From a bacterium (lineage in GTDB: Bacteria; Verrucomicrobiota; Kiritimatiellia; UBA8416), in NCBI GenBank assembly GCA_020048935.1, contig JAIFLS010000057.1, forward strand, positions 1 through 6,479: 6,479 bases of DNA. Direction: 5' to 3'. Under the pieces are notes generated by a model, which searched no databases, was not told the origin of the DNA, and saw nothing but the letters and a program-made list of their open reading frames with translations. Shown here one piece after another: positions 1-6,276 of the stretch. How positions within the stretch are numbered: the first letter of the stretch is position 1; each line of letters opens with the position of its first letter. Position numbers and translations under genes: made by a program.

Positions 1-2
1 GT

Positions 3-30
3 GTTGGATTGTTGGATGTTGGACGTTGAA
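3..30. repeat. Heptamer tandem repeat upstream of fabD
   Basis: About four consecutive units of a seven-base word, GTTGGAT with variants GTTGGAC and a degenerate GTTGAA, start at 3, 11, 18 and 25; the first unit has one extra T. The tract ends 16 bases before the fabD Shine-Dalgarno sequence, so it lies in the intergenic leader. Seven is not a multiple of three, which argues against a coding repeat. A second heptamer tract of different sequence lies at 6315-6346. The tract may continue to the left of the window. Its function is unknown. Confidence 0.6.
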
Positions 31-56
31 ATGAATTGAAGATTCAGGAGCTAGGC

Positions 57-989
57 ATGAGTAAGATAGCTATTGTATTTGCCGGGCAGGGCGCCCAGTT
101 TGCGGGGATGGGGAAGGATCTGGCCGACGCGTTCCCGGTGTGTCGCGACCTGTTTGCGCAGGCGGACGAGGTGCTGGGTTACAGCCTTTCGAAACTCTGC
201 TTCGAGGGACCGATCGAGGAATTGACGAAATCGAACCATTGCCAGCCGGCGATCTTCGTGACCAGTGTGGCCTGCTACCGTGCGCTACAGTCGCTGGTGC
301 CGGGGCTGGATGTTGCCATGATGGCGGGATTGAGCCTGGGCGAGTGGTCCGCGTTGCACGCGGCCGGGGCCCTGTCGTTCGAGGATACGCTGCGGGTGCT
401 ACAGGCACGTGGCGCGGCGATGCAGGCGGCTTGCGAGGAGCGCGCAGGCGGGATGATCAGTGTTATCGGGCTGGCGGCGGAAGCGCTACAGCAGATTTGC
501 GAGAAGACCGGTGTCGAGATGGCCAATCTGAATTCCGCGGACCAGACCGTGCTTTCCGGGCCGCGCGAGGGGATCGCGCAGGCGGAAGCGCTGGCAAAGG
601 AGCTGGGGGCCAAGCGGGCGATCGTGCTGGGTGTTGCCGGTGCGTTCCATTCCTCGCTGATGGCGTCGGCCACGCCGAAACTGGAAGCGGTCCTGGCGAG
701 CGTGCAGATCCGGCCGCTACAGGTCCCGGTGGTGGCGAACGTCACAGGCCGCCTGCACGGTGACCCGGCGGCGATCCGCCGCGCGATGCTGGCGCAGGTG
801 ACCGGTTCGGTCCATTGGTACGAAGGCATCGACGCCATGACGGCGGCCGGTGTGACGCGCTTTATCGAGTGCGGTCCGGGCAAAGTGCTGAGCGGACTGA
901 TCAAGCGTATTGCCGATGGCGCGCAACTTTGCAATGTGCAGGACAAGGCGACGCTCGAGGCAGCGGTTGCCGCCTGCGCGTCCAATTAG
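57..989 (+). CDS. fabD: Malonyl-CoA:ACP transacylase FabD
   Basis: This 310-residue cytosolic enzyme moves malonate from CoA to the phosphopantetheine arm of ACP, supplying extender units for fatty-acid elongation. Length and motifs match the FabD family throughout. GQGAQ at residues 10-14 supplies the oxyanion Gln. The nucleophile is Ser93 in GLSLG (91-95), Arg118 is placed to bind the malonate carboxylate, the catalytic His is His198 in AFHSSLM, and GPGKVLSGL lies near residues 273-281. The ATG at 57 is chosen because AGGAG (46-50) sits six bases upstream. An in-frame TTG at 36 would add seven residues but lacks such a site. The usual His of GHSLG is Leu here; I recall this variant from PVC bacteria. 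The acpP that it serves lies two genes downstream. fabH or plsX, if present, would be left of the window. Confidence 0.96.
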   Translation: MSKIAIVFAGQGAQFAGMGKDLADAFPVCRDLFAQADEVLGYSLSKLCFEGPIEELTKSNHCQPAIFVTSVACYRALQSLVPGLDVAMMAGLSLGEWSALHAAGALSFEDTLRVLQARGAAMQAACEERAGGMISVIGLAAEALQQICEKTGVEMANLNSADQTVLSGPREGIAQAEALAKELGAKRAIVLGVAGAFHSSLMASATPKLEAVLASVQIRPLQVPVVANVTGRLHGDPAAIRRAMLAQVTGSVHWYEGIDAMTAAGVTRFIECGPGKVLSGLIKRIADGAQLCNVQDKATLEAAVAACASN

Positions 990-1004
990 TGTAGGGTGTT
1001 TAGA

Positions 1005-1036
1005 CGGGCGTACGGACAGCGAGACGCTGTCCCTCC
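1005..1036 (-). repeat. REP-like hairpin element A (fabD-fabG gap)
   Basis: A perfect inverted repeat: GGACAGCG (1014-1021), loop AGA (1022-1024), CGCTGTCC (1025-1032). On the minus strand the hairpin is directly preceded by GGAG (plus-strand CTCC, 1033-1036) and followed by GTACGCCC. A 5' GTAG or GGAG tetranucleotide abutting a palindrome is the known hallmark of REP elements moved by RAYT transposases. No T-run follows, so it is not an obvious intrinsic terminator. It lies inside the fab cluster between fabD and fabG, and in mRNA it could act as a stability hairpin. The hairpin is seen directly; the REP assignment is inferred from the shared architecture of six such elements in this window. 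Confidence 0.65.
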
Positions 1037-1074
1037 CGATGTGTAAGCAGATTAATCGATATGGAGATGCAGTG

Positions 1075-1818
1075 ATGGGTGAACTGACAGGGAAGACAGC
1101 GATTGTGACCGGGGCGGCGCGTGGTATTGGCCGGATCATTGCCGAGGAACTGGCCCGCAACGGCGCGAATGTGGCGTTGTGCGATCTGAAAGCCGAATGG
1201 CTGTCCGAAACGGCGGCGGCCGTCGAGGCGCTGGGGACGAAGGCGATCTGCCTGGCGGTCAACGTCAGCAGCGGCGACGATGTGAACAAGGCCGTCGATG
1301 AGGCGGTGGCTGCCTTTGGCGGTGTCGATATCCTGGTCAACAACGCGGGCATCACGAAGGACGGCCTGCTGATACGAATGACCGAGGAGGACTGGGACGC
1401 GGTCCTGGACGTGAATCTGAAGGGTACTTTCCTGTTCACCAAGGCGGTGGCGCGTCCGATGATGAAGAGCCGGCAGGGCGTGATCGTCAACATCGCCTCG
1501 ATTATTGGCTTGATCGGGAATGCGGGCCAGTGTAATTATGCGGCTTCGAAGGCGGGGGTGATCGCGTTGACCAAATCGTCGGCGCGCGAACTGGCGGCTC
1601 GGAATATCCGGGTCAATGCCATTGCGCCCGGGTTTATCGAATCGAAGATGACGGAAATTCTGCCTGAGGAAGTCAAGCAGAAGATGCTGGACCAGATACC
1701 GATGAAACGGTTTGGCGGTCCGGCAGATGTGGCGAAGGCCGTTTTGTTCCTGGCAACCGATGCGTCCGCGTATATCACGGGGCAGGTATTGTCGGTGAAC
1801 GGCGGGATGTTTATGTAA
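1075..1818 (+). CDS. fabG: 3-oxoacyl-ACP reductase FabG
   Basis: A 247-residue short-chain dehydrogenase/reductase, the usual FabG length, that reduces 3-ketoacyl-ACP to 3-hydroxyacyl-ACP in each elongation cycle. The Rossmann motif TGAARGIG is at residues 12-19 and NNAG at 89-92. Asn114, Ser142, Tyr155 and Lys159 (YAASK) form the catalytic tetrad. PGFI (185-188) and the C-terminal VNGGMFM match FabG rather than a generic SDR. ATG 1075 is preceded by GGAGA (1063-1067) at seven bases; the earlier in-frame ATG at 1039 lacks a comparable site. Asp37 at the end of the second strand (LCDLK) is a residue that in classical SDRs favours NAD(H), whereas many FabGs use NADPH, so cofactor preference is uncertain. 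Its place between fabD and acpP supports the fatty-acid role. Confidence 0.96.
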   Translation: MGELTGKTAIVTGAARGIGRIIAEELARNGANVALCDLKAEWLSETAAAVEALGTKAICLAVNVSSGDDVNKAVDEAVAAFGGVDILVNNAGITKDGLLIRMTEEDWDAVLDVNLKGTFLFTKAVARPMMKSRQGVIVNIASIIGLIGNAGQCNYAASKAGVIALTKSSARELAARNIRVNAIAPGFIESKMTEILPEEVKQKMLDQIPMKRFGGPADVAKAVLFLATDASAYITGQVLSVNGGMFM

Positions 1819-1820
1819 CG

Positions 1821-1847
1821 GTGAACTTTCCCGGTAGGAAGGTTCGC
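1821..1847 (+). other. Hairpin in fabG-acpP spacer
   Basis: Two arms, 1821-1831 and 1837-1847, can pair over 11 bp with two G-T wobbles around a CGGTA loop; the core is GAACTTTCC with GGAAGGTTC. It starts two bases after the fabG stop and ends 14 bases before the acpP Shine-Dalgarno sequence. No T-tract follows, so it is unlikely to be a strong intrinsic terminator. One possible role, inferred only, is an RNA processing or stabilising element that lets acpP mRNA accumulate above fabG mRNA, since ACP is normally very abundant. It lacks the GTAG-type tag and 3-base loop of the REP-like elements. Confidence 0.45.
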
Positions 1848-1872
1848 AAGGAAAACGAAAGAGGAGAGAGAC

Positions 1873-2112
1873 ATGGCACTGGAAGATAAAGTCAAGGATA
1901 TCATCGTGGAGCAGCTCGGTGTGAACGCGGATCAGGTAACGTCGAACGCCTCGTTCATCGAGGATCTGGGCGCGGACTCGCTGGATACCGTTGAGCTGGT
2001 CATGGCGTTCGAAGAGGAATTCGGCGCGGACATCCCGGATGAGGACGCCGAGAAGCTGACCACGGTCGGTGCGGTCGTCAAGTACATGAAGGAAAAAGGA
2101 ATCGAGGCCTAG
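1873..2112 (+). CDS. acpP: Acyl carrier protein
   Basis: A 79-residue acidic protein of normal ACP length. Serine 36 in GADSLDTVELVMAFEEEF is the site to which ACP synthase attaches 4'-phosphopantetheine; helix II after it carries the acidic residues that dock FabD, FabG and FabF. The protein is cytosolic and carries all acyl intermediates. The start at ATG 1873 is set by the strong purine-rich site GAGGAGAG (1861-1868). The gene follows fabG by 54 bases and is closed by an intrinsic terminator beginning 21 bases after the stop. It therefore ends a transcript that includes fabD and fabG, or is the main product of a processed one. Confidence 0.98.
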   Translation: MALEDKVKDIIVEQLGVNADQVTSNASFIEDLGADSLDTVELVMAFEEEFGADIPDEDAEKLTTVGAVVKYMKEKGIEA

Positions 2113-2133
2113 GCGTCTCGGTTCATGCGTTGC

Positions 2134-2164
2134 AAACCGGAGGGAATTTTTCCCTCCGGTTTTT
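2134..2164 (+). terminator. Intrinsic terminator after acpP
   Basis: A perfect 13-bp stem: arm 2134-2146, loop TTT, arm 2150-2162. Its core is ACCGGAGGG paired with CCCTCCGGT. The descending arm runs into TTTT (2161-2164) before CGG. This is a good rho-independent terminator, with a short T-tract. It lies between acpP and fabF, with only 36 bases from its T-run to the fabF start. fabF would then need read-through or its own promoter, and I see no convincing promoter in that space. Confidence 0.88.
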
Positions 2165-2200
2165 CGGTTAAATGCGGTACGTTTCGAACAGGAGCAGGCG

Positions 2201-3423
2201 ATGCAGAAGAGAAGAGTTGTCGTAACAGGAATCGGCGTGGTTTCCCCGATCGGGTCCACGCTGGAATCATTCCGCGAGGGTCTGCGTAGCGGCCGCTGCG
2301 GAATCCGGCGTATCCAGGGGTTTGACCCCGCGGCGTTCGACGCGCAGATTGCCGGCGAAGTCACCGATTTCGATATTGATGCGTTTATTCCCAAGAAGGA
2401 ACAGCGCCGCATGGACCGGTTCTGCCATTTCGGACTGGCCGCGGCGAAAATGGCGATGGCTGACGCCGCGTTTGATCGCGACAAGGAAGATCCGACCCTG
2501 ATGGGCTGCATTGTCGGCTCCGGGATCGGCGGACTGGGGACGCTCGAGGCGCAGCATGCCACGTTGTTGGAAAAAGGTCCCGGCCGCTGCTCGCCGTTCA
2601 TGATTCCCCAGATGATCGTCAACATGGCGTCAGGGCTGATTGCGATTGATCACAATTTGAAGGGTCCGAATTTCTGCGTGGTGTCGGCCTGCGCGTCAGC
2701 GGCGCATTCGATGGGGGATGCGCTGTATGTGATTCAGCGCGGTGAGGCGGATGTGATGCTGCGTGTGTCACGCCCCTGGGTATCGCGGGCTTTGCCGCCA
2801 TGAAGGCGCTGAGCACACGCAATGACGATCCGGCGACTGCCAGCCGCCCGTTCGACAAGGAACGCGACGGTTTCGTGATGGGCGAGGGCGCGGCCGTGCT
2901 GGTGATGGAGGAGTACGAGCATGCCAAGGCGCGCGGCGCGAATATCTACTGCGAGATCGCGGGCTTCGGACAGACCTGCGATGCCTACCACATGACCGCG
3001 CCGATGGAAACCGGCGAGGGCGCGACACGGGCCATGCTGATGGCGCTGAAGGCGGCCGGCCGTCGTGCGGACGAGGTCACCTACATCAATGCGCATGGCA
3101 CGAGCACGCCGCTGAACGACAAGATCGAGACGCGGGCCATCAAGGGCGCGCTTGGCAGTCATGCCTCCACGGTGATGATCAGCTCGACGAAGTCGATGAC
3201 CGGGCATCTGCTCGGGGCGGCGGCGGGTGTCGAGGCGGCGGCCTGCGCGCTGGCGATCAAGTACGGTTTCGTGCCGCCGACCATCAACCAGATCAATCCC
3301 GATCCGGATTGCGATCTGGATTATGTGGCGAACACGATGCGCGAGGCGGTGGTGGATGTGGTGCTGAACAATTCGCTTGGTTTCGGTGGCCACAACGCCT
3401 GTGTCTGCATGACGCGGGTGTAA
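2201..3423 (+). pseudogene. fabF: 3-oxoacyl-ACP synthase II FabF, frameshifted near 2761
   Basis: KAS II condenses malonyl-ACP with acyl-ACP. ATG 2201 follows AGGAG (2190-2194) by six bases. Residues 1-187 are typical and include the nucleophile Cys164 in VSACASAAH (codon 2690-2692). After VML (2753-2761) the frame is lost and reaches TGA at 2801-2803. The family sequence resumes in the next frame at CVTPLGIAGFAAMKALSTRNDDP (from 2764) and runs to the TAA at 3421. It carries the catalytic His in NAHGTSTP (codon 3094-3096) and Lys and His in SSTKSMTGH (codons 3190 and 3205). Compared with E. coli FabF, roughly AGGAEA is missing: 18 expected bases, 2 present. Restoring it gives about 412 residues, the normal length. 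As read, the two catalytic halves cannot form one chain. The rest is undecayed, so either a recent mutation or a sequencing or assembly error is possible. Confidence 0.9.
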
Positions 3424-3455
3424 CCAGACCATACGCGCCAAGCGTGAGAGTTGAT

Positions 3456-3496
3456 AAACGCCGCCTTCCGCACAAACGGATGGCGGCGTTTTTTTT
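3456..3496 (+). terminator. Intrinsic terminator after fabF
   Basis: Arms AAACGCCGCC (3456-3465) and GGCGGCGTTT (3482-3491) pair over 10 bp. After a T-T mismatch, TCCG (3467-3470) pairs with CGGA (3477-3480) around loop CACAAA. A run of eight Ts (3489-3496) follows. It begins 32 bases after the fabF stop. This is a textbook rho-independent terminator and marks the end of the fatty-acid cluster. Confidence 0.93.
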
Positions 3497-3499
3497 CTG

Positions 3500-3526
3500 G
3501 TGGCCCAGTTGCGCCGCAACTGAGGC
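3500..3526 (+). repeat. REP-like hairpin element B
   Basis: GTGG (3500-3503) is followed directly by a hairpin with CAGTTGC (3506-3512), loop GCC (3513-3515) and GCAACTG (3516-3522). Outside a bulged A at 3523, GCC (3503-3505) pairs with GGC (3524-3526), lengthening the stem to 10 bp with one bulge. It starts four bases after the terminator T-run. Element C, read on the other strand, has the same shape including the bulge position. Confidence 0.65.
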
Positions 3527-3580
3527 ATGGCGGGGATGTGCGTGTGGTTACGCCAACCAACCGTGCGCTTACAACACGGA

Positions 3581-3608
3581 AGCCGCACTCGCGGCGCGAG
3601 TGGGCTAC
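3581..3608 (-). repeat. REP-like hairpin element C
   Basis: Plus-strand arms CACTCGC (3586-3592) and GCGAGTG (3596-3602) flank loop GGC. Beyond a bulged G at 3585, AGCC (3581-3584) pairs with GGCT (3603-3606). Read on the minus strand it begins with GTAG (plus CTAC, 3605-3608), has loop GCC and carries its single bulge on the 3' arm, just as element B does. It faces element B in a converging pair. Confidence 0.65.
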
Positions 3609-3637
3609 AGTTGGATTGGATGCGGCGGGTCGTTTAG

Positions 3638-3662
3638 GTGGGGCGCGCCCGCCGGGCGCGCC
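3638..3662 (+). repeat. REP-like hairpin element E
   Basis: GTGG (3638-3641) directly precedes arm GGCGCGCCC (3642-3650), loop GCC (3651-3653) and arm GGGCGCGCC (3654-3662): a perfect 9-bp stem with a 3-base loop. The first eight bases of the 5' arm are themselves a palindrome, GGCGCGCC. It is the + member of the second converging pair, with element F. No T-run follows. Confidence 0.65.
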
Positions 3663-3687
3663 GTTGACCGTGGGGTGCCCATGGGAA

Positions 3688-3718
3688 TTGTCCATGTGAT
3701 ATCCTTCAGGCTTTTTAT
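3688..3718 (+). promoter_or_regulatory. Weak sigma70-type promoter candidate for the cyclase
   Basis: TTGTCC (3688-3693) and TTTTAT (3713-3718) resemble -35 and -10 boxes, but the spacing is 19 bases and each box is only a partial match. GTCCAT (3690-3695) and ATGGAC (3717-3722) form a 6-bp inverted repeat over the same stretch, which could be an operator or chance. This AT-richer segment sits between elements E and F and is the best candidate I find, but it is not convincing. Confidence 0.25.
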
Positions 3719-3747
3719 GGACTGCAATATGGGCTGTCCACGGGCGC

Positions 3748-3772
3748 GGCGGGTGCGGCGCCCCCGCCCTAC
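3748..3772 (-). repeat. REP-like hairpin element F
   Basis: Plus-strand arms GGCGGGTGC (3748-3756) and GCCCCCGCC (3760-3768) flank loop GGC and pair at eight of nine positions. On the minus strand it starts with GTAG (plus CTAC, 3769-3772) and has loop GCC. An alternative fold pairs GGGCGC (3742-3747) with GCGCCC (3758-3763), so the structure is less certain than in the other elements. It lies 29 bases before the cyclase start and could affect the 5' end of that mRNA. Confidence 0.5.
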
Positions 3773-3801
3773 CTGAACATGCTGGATTTGCCGGAGACAA
3801 C

Positions 3802-6246
3802 TTGAACACAAGCGCTAAAGGCGAACGACGGAGGGCGGGAAGGTGGAAGGGTGTCGCTGCCGTGGTGCTGATTGCCATGGGCGCACTTGCCGTCAGCCTG
3901 GCAACCGCACCCCTGATGCGCTCGATCGAGGAATCCACGGTAGATATCCGTATGCGCTGGCGGTTGCGGCTTCTGCCCGCCTCCCTGCGCAAAGACACGC
4001 GCGATCTCGTGCTGCTGGCGATCGACGAGAAGACCGAAGCGCAAGCCGGCCGTTTCGGGGCGGGGCGCTGGCTTTCGCGCCAGCCGTTTCTTGACCAGCT
4101 TCGTTTCCTGCAGACCTACTGCCGGCCGAGCGTGCTGGCCTACGACATCATCCTCAAGGAAATGGCCGGCGATGGCACGACGCCGGATGCCGTGCAGCAG
4201 TCCCTGACGTCCGCGATCGACGCCTTGAAAGACCTGATGACGGCCGGGGGCCGCGACGGGCTGCCATCCACCGTCCTCCAGTCACTCAGTGTGCTCGTCC
4301 TGCAGCAGGCCAACCGGATGCTGACCCACATGCTGGCCGACATTCAGGAAAACCAGGGTTTCCAAGTGTTGCTCGGCTGCAACCTGCGCGGCGGATGGGA
4401 TGCCCCGCAAACGGTGCGCGTACCCTACTGGTCGGAAACCGATCCGGCGAGTCCGGGGCCGTTCGACTACATGACGTTCCTGGCGATACCGGATGCCGAC
4501 ATCCGTTTCCCTACCCCGGAGGCACGCGAGGCATACGGCTATGCGCCCAATGGAGGCCTGCCGACACGCGACTTCCTTGACTACTCCCTGCCGGGGGTGC
4601 TGAACATCCCGCGCGACGCCGATGGTGTCGTGCGCCGGGCGCCGCTGGTCATGGGGCTTGAGGACCGGGCAACCAACATGCCGCCGCGCCGCTGCTTTGT
4701 GCCTACCTTCGCCCTGCTATCCGTGCTCCTGCACCACGGGGTCGACCGGTTCCCGCTGGCACCCGGCACGCTGACGGTTGACTTCGGCAAGGCCATCACC
4801 ATGCGCCTGCCTGATCGTACCATCCGGATCCCGATCGATGCGTTTGGCCAGATGCGCCTGAACTACCGCTGGAATTTTAATGATTTTGCCGCCTTGAGCT
4901 TCAGCGAGACCGCCCCCGCCTACGAGGAAACCACGCCGGAGGTACGGCTGGCGAAGGCGCGGCAGGTCGCGCCGCCGATCCGGGGGCGACTGGCCGTTGT
5001 CGGTGTCACCACCACCGGCGTGGATGTCGGGACGACGCCTGTGCATCCGAATATCCCGCTCGTGTACGTCCAGCTTACCGCCATCAATACCATCCTCAAC
5101 CGGGCCTTCCTGCAAACGCCAACCCCCTGGCAGAAAGCCTTGCTGATGGCGATGTGTGTTATTACGTTCATGGCGCTGGCGCTGGCGGTGCGTACCGTGC
5201 GGGTCGCCGGGGCGCTGGTGCTCACGATGCTGGGCTACTGGATCGCTACGTATGGCGCCATTCATTATGATCTCGCCATCCTGCCGGTTGTGCCGCCGAC
5301 CGTCTTCTTCCTGGGCGGCTCCTTTGGACTGCTGACCTTCCGCTACCTCACCGAATCGCGCGAACGCCGCAAGATCCGCGGCATGTTCTCGACCATGGTC
5401 TCCGACCGCGTGCTCGAATGGCTTGAGGACCATCCCGAGAGCTTCTCCCTCGCTGGCCATAACACCCCGGCCACGGTGATGTTCTCCGACATTGCCGATT
5501 TCACTACCCTTAGCGAGCACCTTGAGCCCGAGCGGCTGATCCGTCTGCTTAACCTGTATCTCACGCCGGTCACCGACGTGATCCTGGCCGATCGCGGCTA
5601 TCTCGACAAATACGTCGGCGACAGCGTCATGGCCGTATGGGGTGCCCCTTACTACGATGACCAGCATGCCTTCCGGGCCTGCCGATCCGCGCTGGCGCAG
5701 CAGCACCTGCTGGATCGCCTGAACGATCGCATTGAAGCCGAGTTCGGTTTACGCCTGCGGGTGCGTATGGGCATCAACTCCGGCGATGTCACGGCCGGCA
5801 ACATGGGTTCCGAGCGAAAATTCCAGTACACGGTTATTGGCGATGCCGTCAACCTTGCCTCGCGCCTCGAGCCGATCAATCGCGATATCGGCAGCCGGAT
5901 ACTGATCGGGGAGAGCACACAGGCGCAGATCGGGGATCGACTGGTCACCCGTCGGCTGGGGCCGTTCATCGTGTCCGGCCGCGAGCAGGGAGTCATGGTC
6001 TACGAACTGATCGGCGAGCCCGGCGAGGTCGCGCCGGAAACGATTGCGCGATGCCGAGCCTATGAGGCGGCGCTGGACGATTTCTGCCGTCGCGACTGGG
6101 GCGCTGCCGAATCGCGACTCGCCGCCATACTCGCGGCTGGCGACGATGGCCCCTCGCGCTGGCTGCTCGCCCGAGTGCAAGCCATGCGTGTCAGTCCGCC
6201 TCCACCAGAGTGGTGCGGCGAGTACTGGCGCACGGAAAAACATTGA
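3802..6246 (+). CDS. CHASE2-sensor class III adenylate cyclase
   Basis: This 814-residue membrane protein is predicted to make cAMP from ATP. TTG 3802 is chosen because GGAG (3793-3796) lies five bases upstream, and the next in-frame ATG (residue 26, base 3877) would cut into the first membrane helix. Helix 1 spans about 17-37. The CHASE2 sensor follows to about 440, with blocks such as VLAYDIIL and a GRLAVVGVTTTG strand. Three helices lie at about 446-464, 468-486 and 490-512, the usual CHASE2 layout. The cytosolic catalytic domain (about 555-737) has metal-binding Asp563 (FSDIADFT) and Asp607 (KYVGDSVMAVWG), base-reading Lys603 and Thr677 (YTVIGDAVN), and transition-state Asn684 and Arg688. 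Lys plus Thr marks class IIIb and adenylate specificity. The tail (740-814) looks like a single helical-repeat segment ending in PPPPEWCGEYWRTEKH. It probably acts as a homodimer. The CHASE2 ligand is unknown. Confidence 0.9.
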   Translation: MNTSAKGERRRAGRWKGVAAVVLIAMGALAVSLATAPLMRSIEESTVDIRMRWRLRLLPASLRKDTRDLVLLAIDEKTEAQAGRFGAGRWLSRQPFLDQLRFLQTYCRPSVLAYDIILKEMAGDGTTPDAVQQSLTSAIDALKDLMTAGGRDGLPSTVLQSLSVLVLQQANRMLTHMLADIQENQGFQVLLGCNLRGGWDAPQTVRVPYWSETDPASPGPFDYMTFLAIPDADIRFPTPEAREAYGYAPNGGLPTRDFLDYSLPGVLNIPRDADGVVRRAPLVMGLEDRATNMPPRRCFVPTFALLSVLLHHGVDRFPLAPGTLTVDFGKAITMRLPDRTIRIPIDAFGQMRLNYRWNFNDFAALSFSETAPAYEETTPEVRLAKARQVAPPIRGRLAVVGVTTTGVDVGTTPVHPNIPLVYVQLTAINTILNRAFLQTPTPWQKALLMAMCVITFMALALAVRTVRVAGALVLTMLGYWIATYGAIHYDLAILPVVPPTVFFLGGSFGLLTFRYLTESRERRKIRGMFSTMVSDRVLEWLEDHPESFSLAGHNTPATVMFSDIADFTTLSEHLEPERLIRLLNLYLTPVTDVILADRGYLDKYVGDSVMAVWGAPYYDDQHAFRACRSALAQQHLLDRLNDRIEAEFGLRLRVRMGINSGDVTAGNMGSERKFQYTVIGDAVNLASRLEPINRDIGSRILIGESTQAQIGDRLVTRRLGPFIVSGREQGVMVYELIGEPGEVAPETIARCRAYEAALDDFCRRDWGAAESRLAAILAAGDDGPSRWLLARVQAMRVSPPPPEWCGEYWRTEKH

Positions 6247-6276
6247 GACAGTGAGTGGTGGTGCGCGCCGTAGGTT

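Larger units (their letters stand above)
3424..3801 (+). other. 378-base intergenic region, fabF to cyclase
   Basis: No coding frame here resembles a protein I know. The region holds the fabF terminator at its left end, four hairpin elements (B, C, E, F) and one weak promoter candidate. The elements are arranged + - + -, so they form two converging pairs, 3500-3608 and 3638-3772. Between them lie short unremarkable spacers, such as 3527-3580. The sequence just before the cyclase (3773-3801) holds only a GGAG ribosome binding site. Confidence 0.7.

Noticed and set aside
36..56. A TTG start at 36 for fabD, adding seven residues
   Set aside because: ATG 57 has AGGAG at six bases, and its first residues MSKIAIVFAGQG match the family N-terminus.
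1000..2625. A 541-codon open frame on the minus strand across fabG, acpP and part of fabF
   Set aside because: It is antisense to three well-identified genes, crosses the acpP terminator, is rich in Arg, His and Pro as expected of a mirror frame in GC-rich DNA, and resembles no family I know.
3500..3772. A CRISPR array in the palindrome-rich gap
   Set aside because: The palindromes differ in sequence, alternate in orientation and have irregular spacing, so there is no direct repeat with regular spacers.
3309..3776. A 155-codon plus-strand frame running from the fabF end into the intergenic gap
   Set aside because: It overlaps the fabF C-terminus out of frame, reads through the terminator T-run (giving FFFW) and the hairpin elements, and shows no protein-like pattern.
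3779..3805. An eight-codon mini-frame (ATG 3779 to TGA 3803-3805) overlapping the cyclase TTG start
   Set aside because: Translational coupling was considered, but the ATG has no Shine-Dalgarno sequence, and the GGAG inside it is well placed for TTG 3802 on its own.
4717..5706. A 329-codon open frame on the minus strand inside the cyclase
   Set aside because: It is the mirror of the cyclase coding frame, with low-complexity Gly/Arg/His/Asp composition and no recognisable motif.
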